The notes: generated by a model not told the origin, from the sequence alone. A DNA stretch of 64,000 nt from Lachnospiraceae bacterium (GCA_015258065.1 JABZIZ010000011.1:1-64000), one strand, 5' to 3'. Positions 50,884 through 60,512 are shown, counted from the first letter of the stretch. Numbers and translations: made by a program.

Positions 50884-52296
50884 ATGATAAAAGACAACCA
50901 ACGCTATCTGAATATTCTTCAGGTTTTTCTCGATCTTGTCCTCGTGGCGCTGATGTATATGCTGGCGTGGTATCTGCGTTTCGAGTCGAGCCTGAAACGG
51001 TTCTATCCCCCCATTGGACATGCGCTGCCGATGGAGTACTATTTCGATGCGCTGATTTATTTAATACCGATCTATCTGATCCTGAATATCATTTACGGCC
51101 TGTACAAGCCAAGGCGCGCGACTCGTTTCCACTACGAATTTGCCAGCATCCTGAAAGTCAATATTTTCGGGCTGATCAGTATTTTTGTCGTGCTTTTCTT
51201 TTTCAAGCAGACGCATTTTTCGCGGGCCATGATCCTGATCTTCTTCGTGCTGAACACGGTCTCCTCCGCAGTGGCGAGGTCCCTTCTGCGGCGGTTTCTG
51301 CGCTTTGTGAGAAAGAGGGGCTACAATTTAAAGCATGTTCTGCTGATCGGGTATTCGCGCTCGGCGGAGGCTTATATCCGAAGGGTGAGCGAAAACCCGG
51401 AATGGGGTTATGTCATCAATGGGATTTTGGACGACCATGTGCCGATCGGTACCAAGTACCGGGGGGTGAAGGTAGTAGGCGTCATTGACGATTTGCAAAA
51501 GCAGTTGGAGCAGAACCAATATGATGAGATTACGATCACACTTTCGCTGGACCATTACGACCGTTTGGAAGAGCTGGTTGCCCTGTGTGAGAAGTCGGGG
51601 GTGCATACGAAATTTGTACCGGATTACACCTCGCTTTTTCCCAGCAATCCGTATACGGAGGATATTCAGGGGCTACCGGTCATCAATATACGTTACGTTC
51701 CCTTGACCATCATCGGAAACCGCTTGTTGAAGCGGGCAACGGATATTGCGGGAAGCCTGTTTGCCATCCTTCTCTTTTCTCCCATCATGTTGATCGCTTT
51801 TTTGACCGTGAAACTGACCAGCAGGGGAGGAGCTATTTTCAAGCAGGAGAGAATCGGTCTGCACGGCAAGCCTTTCATGATGTACAAATTTCGAACCATG
51901 GCGGTGCAGAGTGAAAAGGAAGAGAAGAAGGGGTGGACCACTCGAAACGATCCGAGGGTTACTCCCGTCGGGCACTTCCTGAGGAAGACCAGCATAGACG
52001 AGATGCCGCAGTTTTTTAACGTTCTGATGGGAAAAATGAGTCTGGTGGGACCTAGGCCGGAGCGACCGCAGTTTGTAGAAAAGTTTAAGGAAGAGATTCC
52101 CAGGTACATGGTGAAGCATCAGGTAAGACCCGGAATCACCGGCTGGGCACAGGTGAACGGTTACAGAGGAGATACCTCCATCCGGAAGCGGATTGAATAT
52201 GACATTTACTACATTGAAAACTGGACCTATGGATTTGATATACGGATCTTAATCGGAACGGTTTTTCACGGCTTTCGGAATAAAAATGCTTACTGA
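50884..52296 (+). CDS. Undecaprenyl-phosphate sugar phosphotransferase (polyprenyl glycosylphosphotransferase)
   Basis: A 470-residue enzyme that starts a lipid-linked glycan by moving sugar-1-phosphate onto undecaprenyl phosphate. Four or five N-terminal membrane segments (1-125) are followed by a nucleotide-binding-like domain (about 140-260) and a membrane-bound catalytic domain (about 280-470) with KRATDIAGSLFAILLFSP, YKFRTM, the SIDEMPQFFNVLMGKMSLVGPRP signature and VRPGITGWAQVNGYRG. The sugar is not determined. It opens a second envelope locus. No ribosome site is visible. Confidence 0.93.
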   Translation: MIKDNQRYLNILQVFLDLVLVALMYMLAWYLRFESSLKRFYPPIGHALPMEYYFDALIYLIPIYLILNIIYGLYKPRRATRFHYEFASILKVNIFGLISIFVVLFFFKQTHFSRAMILIFFVLNTVSSAVARSLLRRFLRFVRKRGYNLKHVLLIGYSRSAEAYIRRVSENPEWGYVINGILDDHVPIGTKYRGVKVVGVIDDLQKQLEQNQYDEITITLSLDHYDRLEELVALCEKSGVHTKFVPDYTSLFPSNPYTEDIQGLPVINIRYVPLTIIGNRLLKRATDIAGSLFAILLFSPIMLIAFLTVKLTSRGGAIFKQERIGLHGKPFMMYKFRTMAVQSEKEEKKGWTTRNDPRVTPVGHFLRKTSIDEMPQFFNVLMGKMSLVGPRPERPQFVEKFKEEIPRYMVKHQVRPGITGWAQVNGYRGDTSIRKRIEYDIYYIENWTYGFDIRILIGTVFHGFRNKNAY

Positions 52297-52326
52297 GCGC
52301 GCGGTCTTCGGACGGCGCTTTTTTCT
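52294..52326 (+). terminator. Terminator of the sugar transferase gene
   Basis: GCGC(GC)GGTC-TTCG-GAC(G)GCGC hairpin followed by TTTTTTCTT; it overlaps the stop codon. Confidence 0.75.
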
Positions 52327-52404
52327 TGTAATATGCCCTTGTTTATGGCATGATAGGTGGCAGGGGTTTTAGGAAAAATACAAGGAGAAAAGGATAGGGG
52401 ATTG

Positions 52405-53730
52405 ATGGACACAAGAAATCATGGCACGACAAGGGGCAGGAAACCTTCTGCTTCAAGGAAGAGTGCGGGCAGAAACATGCGCAGCAAAGAGTATGATTAT
52501 GATCCTTATGAGGAGGATTATGGAAGAACCGGGAAAAAATCCTCTTCCTCATATAGAAGAGATGGCGATTACGACGATTATGAGGATGAGGTAGATGACC
52601 GCTACGAAGACAGAAGGAGGAGCAGGAGAAGAGCGGCGCCTTCCAAAAGAAGGAGCAGCAGGAGAAAGCGCAGAACGAGGAGCTTGATTCTGCTTGCGGT
52701 GGAGCTCGTGGTTGCCGTTGTGCTGGTCTTTGTGCTCCGCGGTTTCCTGACAGCCACCAAGGTCGGCAAGGTCAAACTGAACGAAGCGGAAATTAAGAGC
52801 AATATGAATGAAGGAGTCGTGACCAATTCCGAACTGGATGGGTATCGGAACATAGCGCTCTTCGGGGTAGACTCTACAAAGGGAGCTCTGAACAAGGCGA
52901 CACGCAGCGACTCGATCATCATTGCTTCGATCAAAGAAGATACCGGTGACGTTAAGCTTTGTTCCGTCTACCGGGATACCTATTTGGATATCGGAGACGG
53001 TATTTACGGCAAATGCAACGGGGCCTATGCCAAGGGGGGACCGACACAGGCCATCAATATGTTAAATCGTAGTCTGGATTTGAATATTACCGATTTTATC
53101 ACGATCGGGTTCGGCGGTCTGACGAAGGCCATTGATTCCCTTGGAGGAATCACGCTCAACATTCCGCAGAACATGATTACCGCTCTGAATAATTATCAGA
53201 TCAGTATGGTCGGGAAGACGGACGACGGGATCCATTATACAGCGCAGTCCGGAAAGGATTATAAGCCAATTACGCAGGCGGGAGAACAGCTGGTCAACGG
53301 ACTGCAGGCGACAGCCTACTGTCGTGTAAGGTATATTGAAGGGAATGATTTTGCCAGGGCCCAGCACCAGCGGGAAGTGATTATGAAGACGCTGGAAAAG
53401 GCCAAAAGCGCAAACCCTGCAAAGCTGGAAGCGATTGCGAATGATGTCTTTGGGCAGACCTACACTTCACTGGACATCAAGGAGATTCTGCAAATTCTCT
53501 CCCATATCGGCAATTATCAAATCGTGGATCAAACGGGATTTCCGAATCAGGAGCAGTTAAAGGTAGGAAATATCGGAAAAGCGGGAAGCTGTGTCGTACC
53601 GACCGATTTGGCATCCAATGTTTCCTGGGTGCACCAATTCCTGTTCGGAACGGAGAATTACCAGGTTTCCGAAGAAATTCGAAAAGTCAGCGAACAGATA
53701 ACAGGCAGAACGGCAAAATATCTCAGATAG
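52405..53730 (+). CDS. LytR-CpsA-Psr (LCP) family glycopolymer ligase
   Basis: A 441-residue protein. The cytoplasmic N-terminus (1-90) is strongly charged, with acidic DYDDYEDEVDD and basic RRSRRRAAPSKRRSSRRKRR parts. One membrane segment (about 95-118) precedes the outer LCP domain: NIALFGVDS, RSDSIIIASI, CSVYRDTYLDI with the conserved Arg, and CRVRYIEGNDFARAQHQREVI. LCP enzymes move glycan from undecaprenyl pyrophosphate onto peptidoglycan or protein. The start at 52405 follows AGGGG; an in-frame start at 52357 is less likely. It probably attaches the glycan begun by the preceding gene. Confidence 0.93.
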   Translation: MDTRNHGTTRGRKPSASRKSAGRNMRSKEYDYDPYEEDYGRTGKKSSSSYRRDGDYDDYEDEVDDRYEDRRRSRRRAAPSKRRSSRRKRRTRSLILLAVELVVAVVLVFVLRGFLTATKVGKVKLNEAEIKSNMNEGVVTNSELDGYRNIALFGVDSTKGALNKATRSDSIIIASIKEDTGDVKLCSVYRDTYLDIGDGIYGKCNGAYAKGGPTQAINMLNRSLDLNITDFITIGFGGLTKAIDSLGGITLNIPQNMITALNNYQISMVGKTDDGIHYTAQSGKDYKPITQAGEQLVNGLQATAYCRVRYIEGNDFARAQHQREVIMKTLEKAKSANPAKLEAIANDVFGQTYTSLDIKEILQILSHIGNYQIVDQTGFPNQEQLKVGNIGKAGSCVVPTDLASNVSWVHQFLFGTENYQVSEEIRKVSEQITGRTAKYLR

Positions 53731-53741
53731 GATCGTAGGCA

Positions 53742-54728
53742 TTGAGTTCTTATGATGTGGTCATACCAATTTATCATCCGGTCAAATTTGAATTTGTAAG
53801 GCAGATGCAGATGCTCCTTGGACAGAGTCACCTCCCGGGAAAGATCATCCTGATGCTGACAAAGGAGGCATCGGGGGTTGATGAGAAGGAACTCTATGCC
53901 TGGGCAAGAGAGGCGGAGGAAGACAGGGGACTTTCTCCGGAGACAGTACCGGAGGTGGAAGTACATTCTCTCTTAAAGACGGACTTTGATCACGCAGGTA
54001 CGAGAAATGCGGGAGCTTCTTTCGCCGGAGCACAGACGGACTTCTTGCTTTTTTTGACACAGGACGCCAGACCGCTCACAGAGAACCTGGCCGGTAAGAT
54101 GAAGGAAGTCTTTGAAAGAGAGCCGAGAGTAGCAGTGGTCTATGCAAAGCAGGTGGCGGGAGAAAATGCACCGGAGGCAGAAAAGATTTCCCGTGCGTTC
54201 AATTATGCAGACAGACCGCTTCTCAAGGGAAAAGAGGATGAAGAGCGACTGGGAATCAAAACCTATTTCTGCTCCAATGCCTGCGCCATGTACCGTCTGT
54301 CCGTTTTTCATCATCTGAACGGCTTTGAGGCGCCTGCTATTTTTAATGAGGATATGGTTTATGCACACAAGGCGGTGCAGGCGGGATACTGGATTGCCTA
54401 TGAGCCGGAAGCGAAGGTAGAGCATTCGCATCGTTATACGAGTGAGGAACAGTTCAGACGCAATTTCGACAACGGCGTTTCGCAGGCCATGCATCCAGAG
54501 GTTTTTCAAGGCCTTTCTTCCGAAAAAGAGGGAAAAAAGCTGTTAAAGCAGACCGTTCATGAGTTGGCGGGAGCGGGAAAATGGCAGCAGATTCCGCCTT
54601 TTTTCTGGCAGTGCGTGTGCCGGTATGCGGGTTTTTTTCTTGGGAGGCATTATAGGCTCCTGCCGCAGTTTTTAGTGAAGAGATGTGCGATGAATGTGGC
54701 CTTTTTTCAGAAACGACATTCGCAATAG
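53742..54728 (+). CDS. Glycosyltransferase family 2 (rhamnosyltransferase-like)
   Basis: A 328-residue GT-A enzyme starting at TTG (SSYDVVIPIYHPV). The segments TDFDHAGTRNAGASFA and LFLTQDARPL contain the acidic residues for nucleotide sugar and metal binding; FFCSNACAMYR and FNEDMVYAHKAVQAGY follow. The pattern resembles rhamnosyltransferases of O-antigen or rhamnan synthesis, but the donor is inferred. It follows the LCP gene by 11 bp. Start choice is moderate; the ribosome site is weak. Confidence 0.85.
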   Translation: MSSYDVVIPIYHPVKFEFVRQMQMLLGQSHLPGKIILMLTKEASGVDEKELYAWAREAEEDRGLSPETVPEVEVHSLLKTDFDHAGTRNAGASFAGAQTDFLLFLTQDARPLTENLAGKMKEVFEREPRVAVVYAKQVAGENAPEAEKISRAFNYADRPLLKGKEDEERLGIKTYFCSNACAMYRLSVFHHLNGFEAPAIFNEDMVYAHKAVQAGYWIAYEPEAKVEHSHRYTSEEQFRRNFDNGVSQAMHPEVFQGLSSEKEGKKLLKQTVHELAGAGKWQQIPPFFWQCVCRYAGFFLGRHYRLLPQFLVKRCAMNVAFFQKRHSQ

Positions 54729-54746
54729 AAGGGGAAGGACAGGACA

Positions 54747-55442
54747 GTGGAACTGAAAATTGGAAGTACGGACGATATTCGCACCTGGGAGGAGGTCACT
54801 CTCCTTTACCACTCGGCGTTAAAACAGATGAATACCAAGATTTCCATTTTAAACGACGAATTCCAGCAGGTGCATCGTTATAATCCGATTGAACATACCA
54901 AGGCCAGGATGAAGACGCCGGAGTCGATTGTCAAGAAATTAAAGAGGCACGGCTACGAATCCAATATTGAAAATATGGTCAAGTATGTCAATGACATCGC
55001 AGGAATTCGTATTATCTGCTCGTTTACCTCGGATATCTATCGCATTGCCGACATGATTTCCAACCAGGGAGACGTGCATGTCATCGCCGTAAGAGACTAT
55101 ATCATGAATCCGAAGACCTCCGGCTACCGCAGCTACCACATGGTGATTACGGTTCCGGTCTATCTCTCGGACCGGATTATCGATGTAAGGGTAGAAGTAC
55201 AGATCCGGACGGTGGCGATGGATTTCTGGGCCTCCCTGGAGCATAAAATCCGTTATAAATTTGAAGGGAATGCCCCCACGCATATCAATGCAGAGCTGTT
55301 TGAATGTTCGCACATGGTTTCGGAGCTGGACTCAAGGATGATGCGGTTAAACGAAGAAATTCAGCAACTGGCAGGCGAGAAAGAAGAGCCGGAAGCGGAA
55401 GAAACGCTGGAAGAAGACGAGACCCAGGAAGAATCCCTATAA
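54747..55442 (+). CDS. relQ: Small alarmone synthetase (GTP pyrophosphokinase, RelQ type)
   Basis: A 231-residue RelA/SpoT synthetase-domain protein without HD hydrolase or TGS/ACT domains. Key segments are RMKTPESIVKKLKRHGY, DIAGIRIICSF near residue 80, and SGYRSYHMVI with VEVQIRTVAMDFWASLEHKIRYK. It makes (p)ppGpp from GTP/GDP and ATP. It starts at GTG with GGGGAAGGA upstream. The C-terminal 20 residues are nearly all acidic. It lies between envelope genes 18 bp after the GT2 gene. Confidence 0.95.
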   Translation: MELKIGSTDDIRTWEEVTLLYHSALKQMNTKISILNDEFQQVHRYNPIEHTKARMKTPESIVKKLKRHGYESNIENMVKYVNDIAGIRIICSFTSDIYRIADMISNQGDVHVIAVRDYIMNPKTSGYRSYHMVITVPVYLSDRIIDVRVEVQIRTVAMDFWASLEHKIRYKFEGNAPTHINAELFECSHMVSELDSRMMRLNEEIQQLAGEKEEPEAEETLEEDETQEESL

Positions 55443-55450
55443 AAGAGGAG

Positions 55451-55477
55451 TGCCCGGATGCGCTAAGCACCCGGGCT
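55451..55477 (+). terminator. Weak hairpin after relQ
   Basis: GCCCGG (55452-55457) pairs with CCGGGC (55471-55476). There is no T-run, so terminator function is uncertain. Confidence 0.3.
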
Positions 55478-55656
55478 ATTATGAAAAAATCAATCTAATT
55501 CTCTTTGCGATAAGAGTATTGTAGACGTCCTTTATGAACAACACATGAACAAAACAATAACATATCGTTAACGTGCATAAACCATCCTCAGGGATCGAAT
55601 CAATGATCGGGATATTGCACAAAAATCGTAAATGTCAGGCAGATGCAGGAGATCAG

Positions 55657-56124
55657 ATGAGCGAACAGAGCGAACAGAGGGAAGAGGTTTCACAGGAAAG
55701 AAAGACGGACCGCGATTTTGCCGAACAGATCATTCAGGCCAATAATGCGGCGAAACAGGCGGAACTTGATCGTTTAAAGGTGATCAATGAAAACCATGAA
55801 GAGGAAATTGCGGCACTGAAGGTGCAACTACAGGAAAACCGGGAGGCGATTGACCGAATTGACCAGCTGCTTTCACAGACGGAGGAATATACCCATACCA
55901 CAGGGGTTCGCATTTACAGGAATGTGCAGGCTTCCTTCATGGAGGAGCAGTCGAAACAGACGGCAGTTCTTCTGGGGCAGATGAAGGAACAGGAGGAGAG
56001 GATGGATGATCTCCTTCGCCGTTCCAAAAAGAAGGGACGCACCCTGCTCCTGGTACTGATTTTACTTGCGGTACTTGGCAACACCGCGCTCTTTGTGTTA
56101 CATTTTTACTTCCACATCTTCTGA
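55657..56124 (+). CDS. Tail-anchored coiled-coil protein, unknown function
   Basis: A 155-residue protein. Residues 20-100 form a long charged coiled coil (AAKQAELDRLKVINENHEEEIAALK...) and residues 132-152 form a single C-terminal membrane segment after a basic RRSKKKGR cluster, a tail-anchor arrangement with a cytoplasmic body. The start at 55657 has AGGAGA six bases upstream; in-frame codons further up to 55573 look noncoding. The neighbouring MBOAT gene follows 23 bp later. The family was not recognised. Confidence 0.78.
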   Translation: MSEQSEQREEVSQERKTDRDFAEQIIQANNAAKQAELDRLKVINENHEEEIAALKVQLQENREAIDRIDQLLSQTEEYTHTTGVRIYRNVQASFMEEQSKQTAVLLGQMKEQEERMDDLLRRSKKKGRTLLLVLILLAVLGNTALFVLHFYFHIF

Positions 56125-56147
56125 CATTTCACAGGGAGCATTTGACA

Positions 56148-57560
56148 ATGGTATTCAGTTCAATGGTTTTTTTATGGATTTTTCTGCCGGTGTCGCTGGC
56201 GGGAGGGTTCGTCTTTCAGAAAATCAGCCTGCAGAATCTTTTTCTGCTTCTAATGAGCCTGCTCTTCTACGCATGGGGAGAACCGCATTATCTGATTCTG
56301 CTCCTTCTTTCCATCGGGATGAACTGGGCCTTCGGGCTGTGGATGGAAAGAGCACCCTCCCATAAAAAATTCGTTTTGGTGTTATCCGTCCTCTGTAATC
56401 TGGCTCTGCTCGGCTATTATAAATATGCGGATTTTATCCTGAATACGTTGGATGCCTTTCTGCCGGGAGCTGATCTGCCCAGGCTGCATCTTCCTCTCCC
56501 GATCGGGATTTCTTTTTTCACCTTTCAGGCGATGAGTTATGTGATTGACCTCTATCGAGGGGAGTATCGCGCGGAAAAAAGCCTGTTGGATCTGGCTCTA
56601 TATATTTCCTTTTTTCCCCAACTGATTGCAGGGCCGATTGTGAAATACCGTGACATCCATGAGGAGATCCACAACAGACAGACGGTTTCACTTGCCAATT
56701 TGTCCACGGGAGCAAGACGTTTTATTTACGGGTTGGGCAAGAAGGTGATTCTCTCCAATCTGATTGCTTCCTGTGCCACGACTTTCCTCTCCGCAGATCA
56801 GACGCAGACTTCCTCTCTGATGGCATGGACGGGGGTCATTCTCTATGCGCTGCAGATCTATTATGATTTCTCCGGCTACTCGGATATGGCGATCGGTCTT
56901 GGCAGAATGTTCGGTTTTCATATCCTGGAGAATTTCAATCTGCCCTATATCTCCGGCTCGATTCAGGAGTTCTGGCGCAGGTGGCACATGTCTCTGTCCG
57001 GTTGGTTCAAGGAGTATCTCTATATTCCGCTTGGCGGAAACCGCAAAGGAGAGTTGCGCACCTGCATCAATCTTCTGATTGTCTTTGCAACCACGGGGCT
57101 TTGGCACGGAGCCAGCTGGAATTTTGTCTGCTGGGGGCTCTGGCATGGCGTATTTATCGTCATCGAGCGGCTGGGCTTTTCCAAATTTTTGAAAAAGCAC
57201 CGGGTTTTCGGTCACGCCTACGCACTGCTGGTAGAAGTGACCGGCTGGTCCTTCTTTGCGGTAGACAGTGCCAAAAAGGCACTCCACCTCCTGGGAGTCA
57301 TGTTCCGACCCTTTCTCTTTTTCCATACGCCGAGAATCTTCTATACCAGTATGACACCGCAGGTCTGTCTGGCCTTTGGGCTTGCGGTCTGCGGCAGCGG
57401 GCTGATTCAGGTTCTTTTTTCCGGTCAAAAGACGGAGTGGATCGCACGGAAATGGAAGAATTCGGCTCTGGAATGGATTTACCTGTCCTTCATTGCGCTG
57501 TATGCCGTGATGCTGCTTGCCAATCATACCTATAATCCGTTTATTTATTTCCGCTTCTAA
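56148..57560 (+). CDS. MBOAT family O-acyltransferase, second copy
   Basis: A 470-residue polytopic protein starting MVFSSMVFLWIFLPVSL, the canonical AlgI-type opening. WRRWHMSLSGWFKEYLYIPLGGNR near residue 280 and the catalytic His in LWHGASWNFVCWGLWHG near 325 define the family. GGGAG precedes the ATG; a TTG six bases upstream is less likely. It is followed 14 bp later by a DHHW protein, so the pair should O-acetylate a surface polysaccharide. It resembles the MBOAT at 3399 in its motifs but is clearly diverged. Confidence 0.92.
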   Translation: MVFSSMVFLWIFLPVSLAGGFVFQKISLQNLFLLLMSLLFYAWGEPHYLILLLLSIGMNWAFGLWMERAPSHKKFVLVLSVLCNLALLGYYKYADFILNTLDAFLPGADLPRLHLPLPIGISFFTFQAMSYVIDLYRGEYRAEKSLLDLALYISFFPQLIAGPIVKYRDIHEEIHNRQTVSLANLSTGARRFIYGLGKKVILSNLIASCATTFLSADQTQTSSLMAWTGVILYALQIYYDFSGYSDMAIGLGRMFGFHILENFNLPYISGSIQEFWRRWHMSLSGWFKEYLYIPLGGNRKGELRTCINLLIVFATTGLWHGASWNFVCWGLWHGVFIVIERLGFSKFLKKHRVFGHAYALLVEVTGWSFFAVDSAKKALHLLGVMFRPFLFFHTPRIFYTSMTPQVCLAFGLAVCGSGLIQVLFSGQKTEWIARKWKNSALEWIYLSFIALYAVMLLANHTYNPFIYFRF

Positions 57561-57574
57561 AAGAGGTCGCCAAG

Positions 57575-58708
57575 ATGAAGAAATCATTGCAAATCGGATA
57601 TCTGACCACAGTTTTCCTGATTTTCTTTGTGCCGGGGCTGCTTTTTGTAAGCGGGAAGGGGAAGAGCGCCTCAGACACCGAAGAAAACAGAACGTTGAGT
57701 GCAATGCCAAAGCTGGAGGTCTCCACCTACCGTGTCTTTCCGACGCAGTTTGAAGATTATTTCAACGACCATCTTCCCCTGAAGGATCAGCTGGTGTTTG
57801 CCAACAGTTATCTGGATTACCGCTTCTTCCATTCTTCGTCCTCAGATCAGGTGGTGGTCGGAAAAAACGGCTGGCTTTTCTATACGGGAACGCAGCAGGG
57901 CGATGAGGCGCAGATGAAGGATTATCTGGGAGAGAACCTGTATACGGAAGAAGAGCTGCAAACTTTGGCAAGTAAGTTGAATCAGGCGGCGGCGGATTTT
58001 CAAAAGAGGGGTGCGCATCTGACCTTTGTCTTTAATCCCAATAAATCCCGCATCTATGCAGATCAGATGCCTGCTGCTTATGGCAAACCGACAGAGAATT
58101 ACCGTCTGAAACAGGTGGTGCAGTATTTAAAAGCAAACACCAAGCTGGATATCATAGATACGACCGATGTACTTGCAGATTATCATAAAAAAAACCCGCA
58201 GAATCAGATCTATTTCAAATATGACACGCACTGGAACAGCTTCGGCTCCTATATTGCGACCAGGCTCCTGGCACAGGGGCTTAAAAGGTCGCTTCCCTCT
58301 CCGGATGCCGTGAGCATTCAGGACGGGAAACATCCCGTCTATGACCTGGCGCGGATGCTGCATTTGCAGGATGTTTTAACGGAGGATCCTGCCCCGATTG
58401 TAAGCGGTTATACGGACAGAACCTATGAGTCTCAGATGAGCGGGGAGGGAGCGGAAATCATGATTCACGGCAGCTGCGCTTCCCCCGAGGCGGATGCGAG
58501 GAAGCTTCTCTTAATCGGAGATTCGTATGGAACCTTCATGTTTCGCTTTCTGGCAACGGAGTTTGCCCAAACGACCTACTGTCATTATTCGCAGTATCAC
58601 AGGGATGTGCTGGAAGCAGAAAAGCCGCAGGAAGTGGTATTTGAACTGGTAGAAAGAAACCTCTCCCTTTTAAATTCATTTTCGATCGACCGTGCATTCC
58701 CGCAATAA
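57575..58708 (+). CDS. DHHW (AlgJ/AlgX-like) acetyltransferase partner
   Basis: A 377-residue protein with an N-terminal membrane anchor (about residues 8-25) and an outer SGNH-like domain. ENRTLSAMPKL, FEDYFNDHLPLKDQLV with the DH pair, FKYDTHWNSFGSY with the catalytic His and LLLIGDSYGTF with the catalytic Ser are the marks of the DHHW family. It works with MBOAT to place acetyl groups on exported glycan. It is coupled to the MBOAT gene, with 14 bp between them. Confidence 0.92.
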   Translation: MKKSLQIGYLTTVFLIFFVPGLLFVSGKGKSASDTEENRTLSAMPKLEVSTYRVFPTQFEDYFNDHLPLKDQLVFANSYLDYRFFHSSSSDQVVVGKNGWLFYTGTQQGDEAQMKDYLGENLYTEEELQTLASKLNQAAADFQKRGAHLTFVFNPNKSRIYADQMPAAYGKPTENYRLKQVVQYLKANTKLDIIDTTDVLADYHKKNPQNQIYFKYDTHWNSFGSYIATRLLAQGLKRSLPSPDAVSIQDGKHPVYDLARMLHLQDVLTEDPAPIVSGYTDRTYESQMSGEGAEIMIHGSCASPEADARKLLLIGDSYGTFMFRFLATEFAQTTYCHYSQYHRDVLEAEKPQEVVFELVERNLSLLNSFSIDRAFPQ

Positions 58709-58717
58709 AGGGGGCGA

Positions 58718-60307
58718 TTGCTTTTGCATAAACGAAAAAGGACGAAGATAGAAAGACTGTGGTTTTTGCGTAGCGTTCCGGTCGCCTTTCTCTTGTTTTT
58801 CCTGCTTTTTCCGAGCCTCAGAGATTCGGAAGAGGGAAAGAATTTTTACAAGATCACGTTGAACGGAGAAGCGATCGGTGCGCTCTCTTCGCGTGCCCAG
58901 GTTTTTGCCTGCATGAGACAGGCGAGGAAGGACCTGGCAGGACAGGGCAAAGACTTTATCCTTGCAGAGAGTGATCTGAGGGTCGAGGGAGAGAGCCGCA
59001 TCTTCGGCGTCGTCTCCGGTAAGCGGCAGGTGATCAGGCGAATGATGGATTCGCTCAATGATCACCGTAAGAGTCTGCTGCATAAATCGTTTACCGTGAA
59101 AATCAACCAGGGATATACGGTCAATCTGTCCTCCATGAAGGAGGTAAAGGCTCTGATTGCCGCCGCCAAAGACAAGTACGACGAGAAGAATGCTTATCAG
59201 GTGGAGATTGGTGCAGACAAGGACCGGGCACTTCATGTGCTCTCTGCTTCTCTGGTTTCCAGGCAAAAAAAGAGGCAGGAGGAAGAGAGTATGCGTGCCA
59301 TTTTCGCAGCGGGAGTGGACGCAGAGATCGATGCGGTTTTTGATTCCGCAGAACCGGATGCGAATCTTCTCTCGTTTCAGAATTTTGACCTGGGACTAAA
59401 GGGAATGAGCATTGAAGACCGGATTGAAATCGTGGAATCCTATTTGCCACAGAAAGAATTGACGAGCCTTAAGGATGCGATCTCGGAAGTGACCAAAGAC
59501 AAAGAGACCAATAAGATTTATGAGGTGAAAGCAGGAGACACCCTGTCGGTGATTGCACAGAAGTATGGACTGACGGTGGCAAAGCTGGTGTCGATGAATC
59601 CAACGCTGGAAAATGAAAACTCGCTGATCAGACCGCAGGATGAACTGATTGTAACCGTGCCGGAACCTCTTCTTACCATTGCCCATCAAACAGAAGCTTA
59701 TTTGGAGGAGGATTATGAGGCAGATGTAAAATATGTCGATAATCCCTCTTGGTATACCGATGAAACGAAGGTTTTGCAGGACCCTGTAGCGGGACATCGG
59801 AAGGTGATTGCGCTGGAGATGTATAGCAACGAAAACCTGACGGGGAGACAAATCATCAAGGAAGAGGTGGTTGCGCCTGCTGTTCCCAAGATTGTGGAGA
59901 GAGGCACCAGGGTGAGACCGACCTACATCAAGCCGATTTCAGGGGGAAGGCTTTCTTCCGGATTCGGCAGGAGGGTAAGACCCAGAAGAGGGGCCAGCTC
60001 CTTCCATAAGGGCGTTGACTTTTCCACTCCGATCGGAACGGCAGTCAAGGCTTCCAGTGCCGGAACGGTGACCAGAGCCAGCTGGGGGAGGGGATACGGC
60101 TACTGTGTCTATATTTCCCATCCGGACGGTAGAGAAACCAGATACGGCCACTTGAGCAGAGTTCTGGTTCATGTCGGGGAGAAGGTGGATCAGGGGCAGA
60201 AGATTGCTCTTTCAGGGAATACGGGCGTCTCCACCGGCCCGCATCTGCACTTTGAAATCCTGATCGGAGGAGCGCAGGTCGATCCGATGAAATACATCGG
60301 TCGCTGA
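58718..60307 (+). CDS. LysM-G5-M23 peptidoglycan endopeptidase
   Basis: A 529-residue envelope protein with an N-terminal membrane anchor (about 18-35), an unassigned region (40-255), a LysM domain (about 266-312; YEVKAGDTLSVIAQKYG), a G5 domain (about 313-395) and an M23 metallopeptidase (about 411-525). The zinc and catalytic residues are intact: His430 and Asp434 in HKGVD, and the HLH motif in TGPHLHFEI near 508. It should cut peptide cross-links in the wall. The start is TTG at 58718 or TTG at 58724, both after AAAGGGGG. Confidence 0.93.
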   Translation: MLLHKRKRTKIERLWFLRSVPVAFLLFFLLFPSLRDSEEGKNFYKITLNGEAIGALSSRAQVFACMRQARKDLAGQGKDFILAESDLRVEGESRIFGVVSGKRQVIRRMMDSLNDHRKSLLHKSFTVKINQGYTVNLSSMKEVKALIAAAKDKYDEKNAYQVEIGADKDRALHVLSASLVSRQKKRQEEESMRAIFAAGVDAEIDAVFDSAEPDANLLSFQNFDLGLKGMSIEDRIEIVESYLPQKELTSLKDAISEVTKDKETNKIYEVKAGDTLSVIAQKYGLTVAKLVSMNPTLENENSLIRPQDELIVTVPEPLLTIAHQTEAYLEEDYEADVKYVDNPSWYTDETKVLQDPVAGHRKVIALEMYSNENLTGRQIIKEEVVAPAVPKIVERGTRVRPTYIKPISGGRLSSGFGRRVRPRRGASSFHKGVDFSTPIGTAVKASSAGTVTRASWGRGYGYCVYISHPDGRETRYGHLSRVLVHVGEKVDQGQKIALSGNTGVSTGPHLHFEILIGGAQVDPMKYIGR

Positions 60308-60419
60308 GATTTTTGATTGGATCGTGACAGGAAGATGGTTTCAGATCATTGTGGAAAGAAATTCATTTCTGACCGCAGAGAAACAGAAAAAATGTTCGGG
60401 TGGAAATTTGACCGATCCG

Positions 60420-60428
60420 TGATATAAT
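60420..60428 (+). promoter_or_regulatory. Extended -10 promoter before murA
   Basis: TG-A-TATAAT (60420-60428); the -35 region 17 bp upstream is poor. The leader is about 80 nt. Confidence 0.6.
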
Positions 60429-60512
60429 CCGTAAGGTGTAAAACATCTTTTGTCGAGGACTCACTTGCATCTACACAGGAGCAATCGGAAGACTTTCCGA
60501 TTGAGAGGCGGG

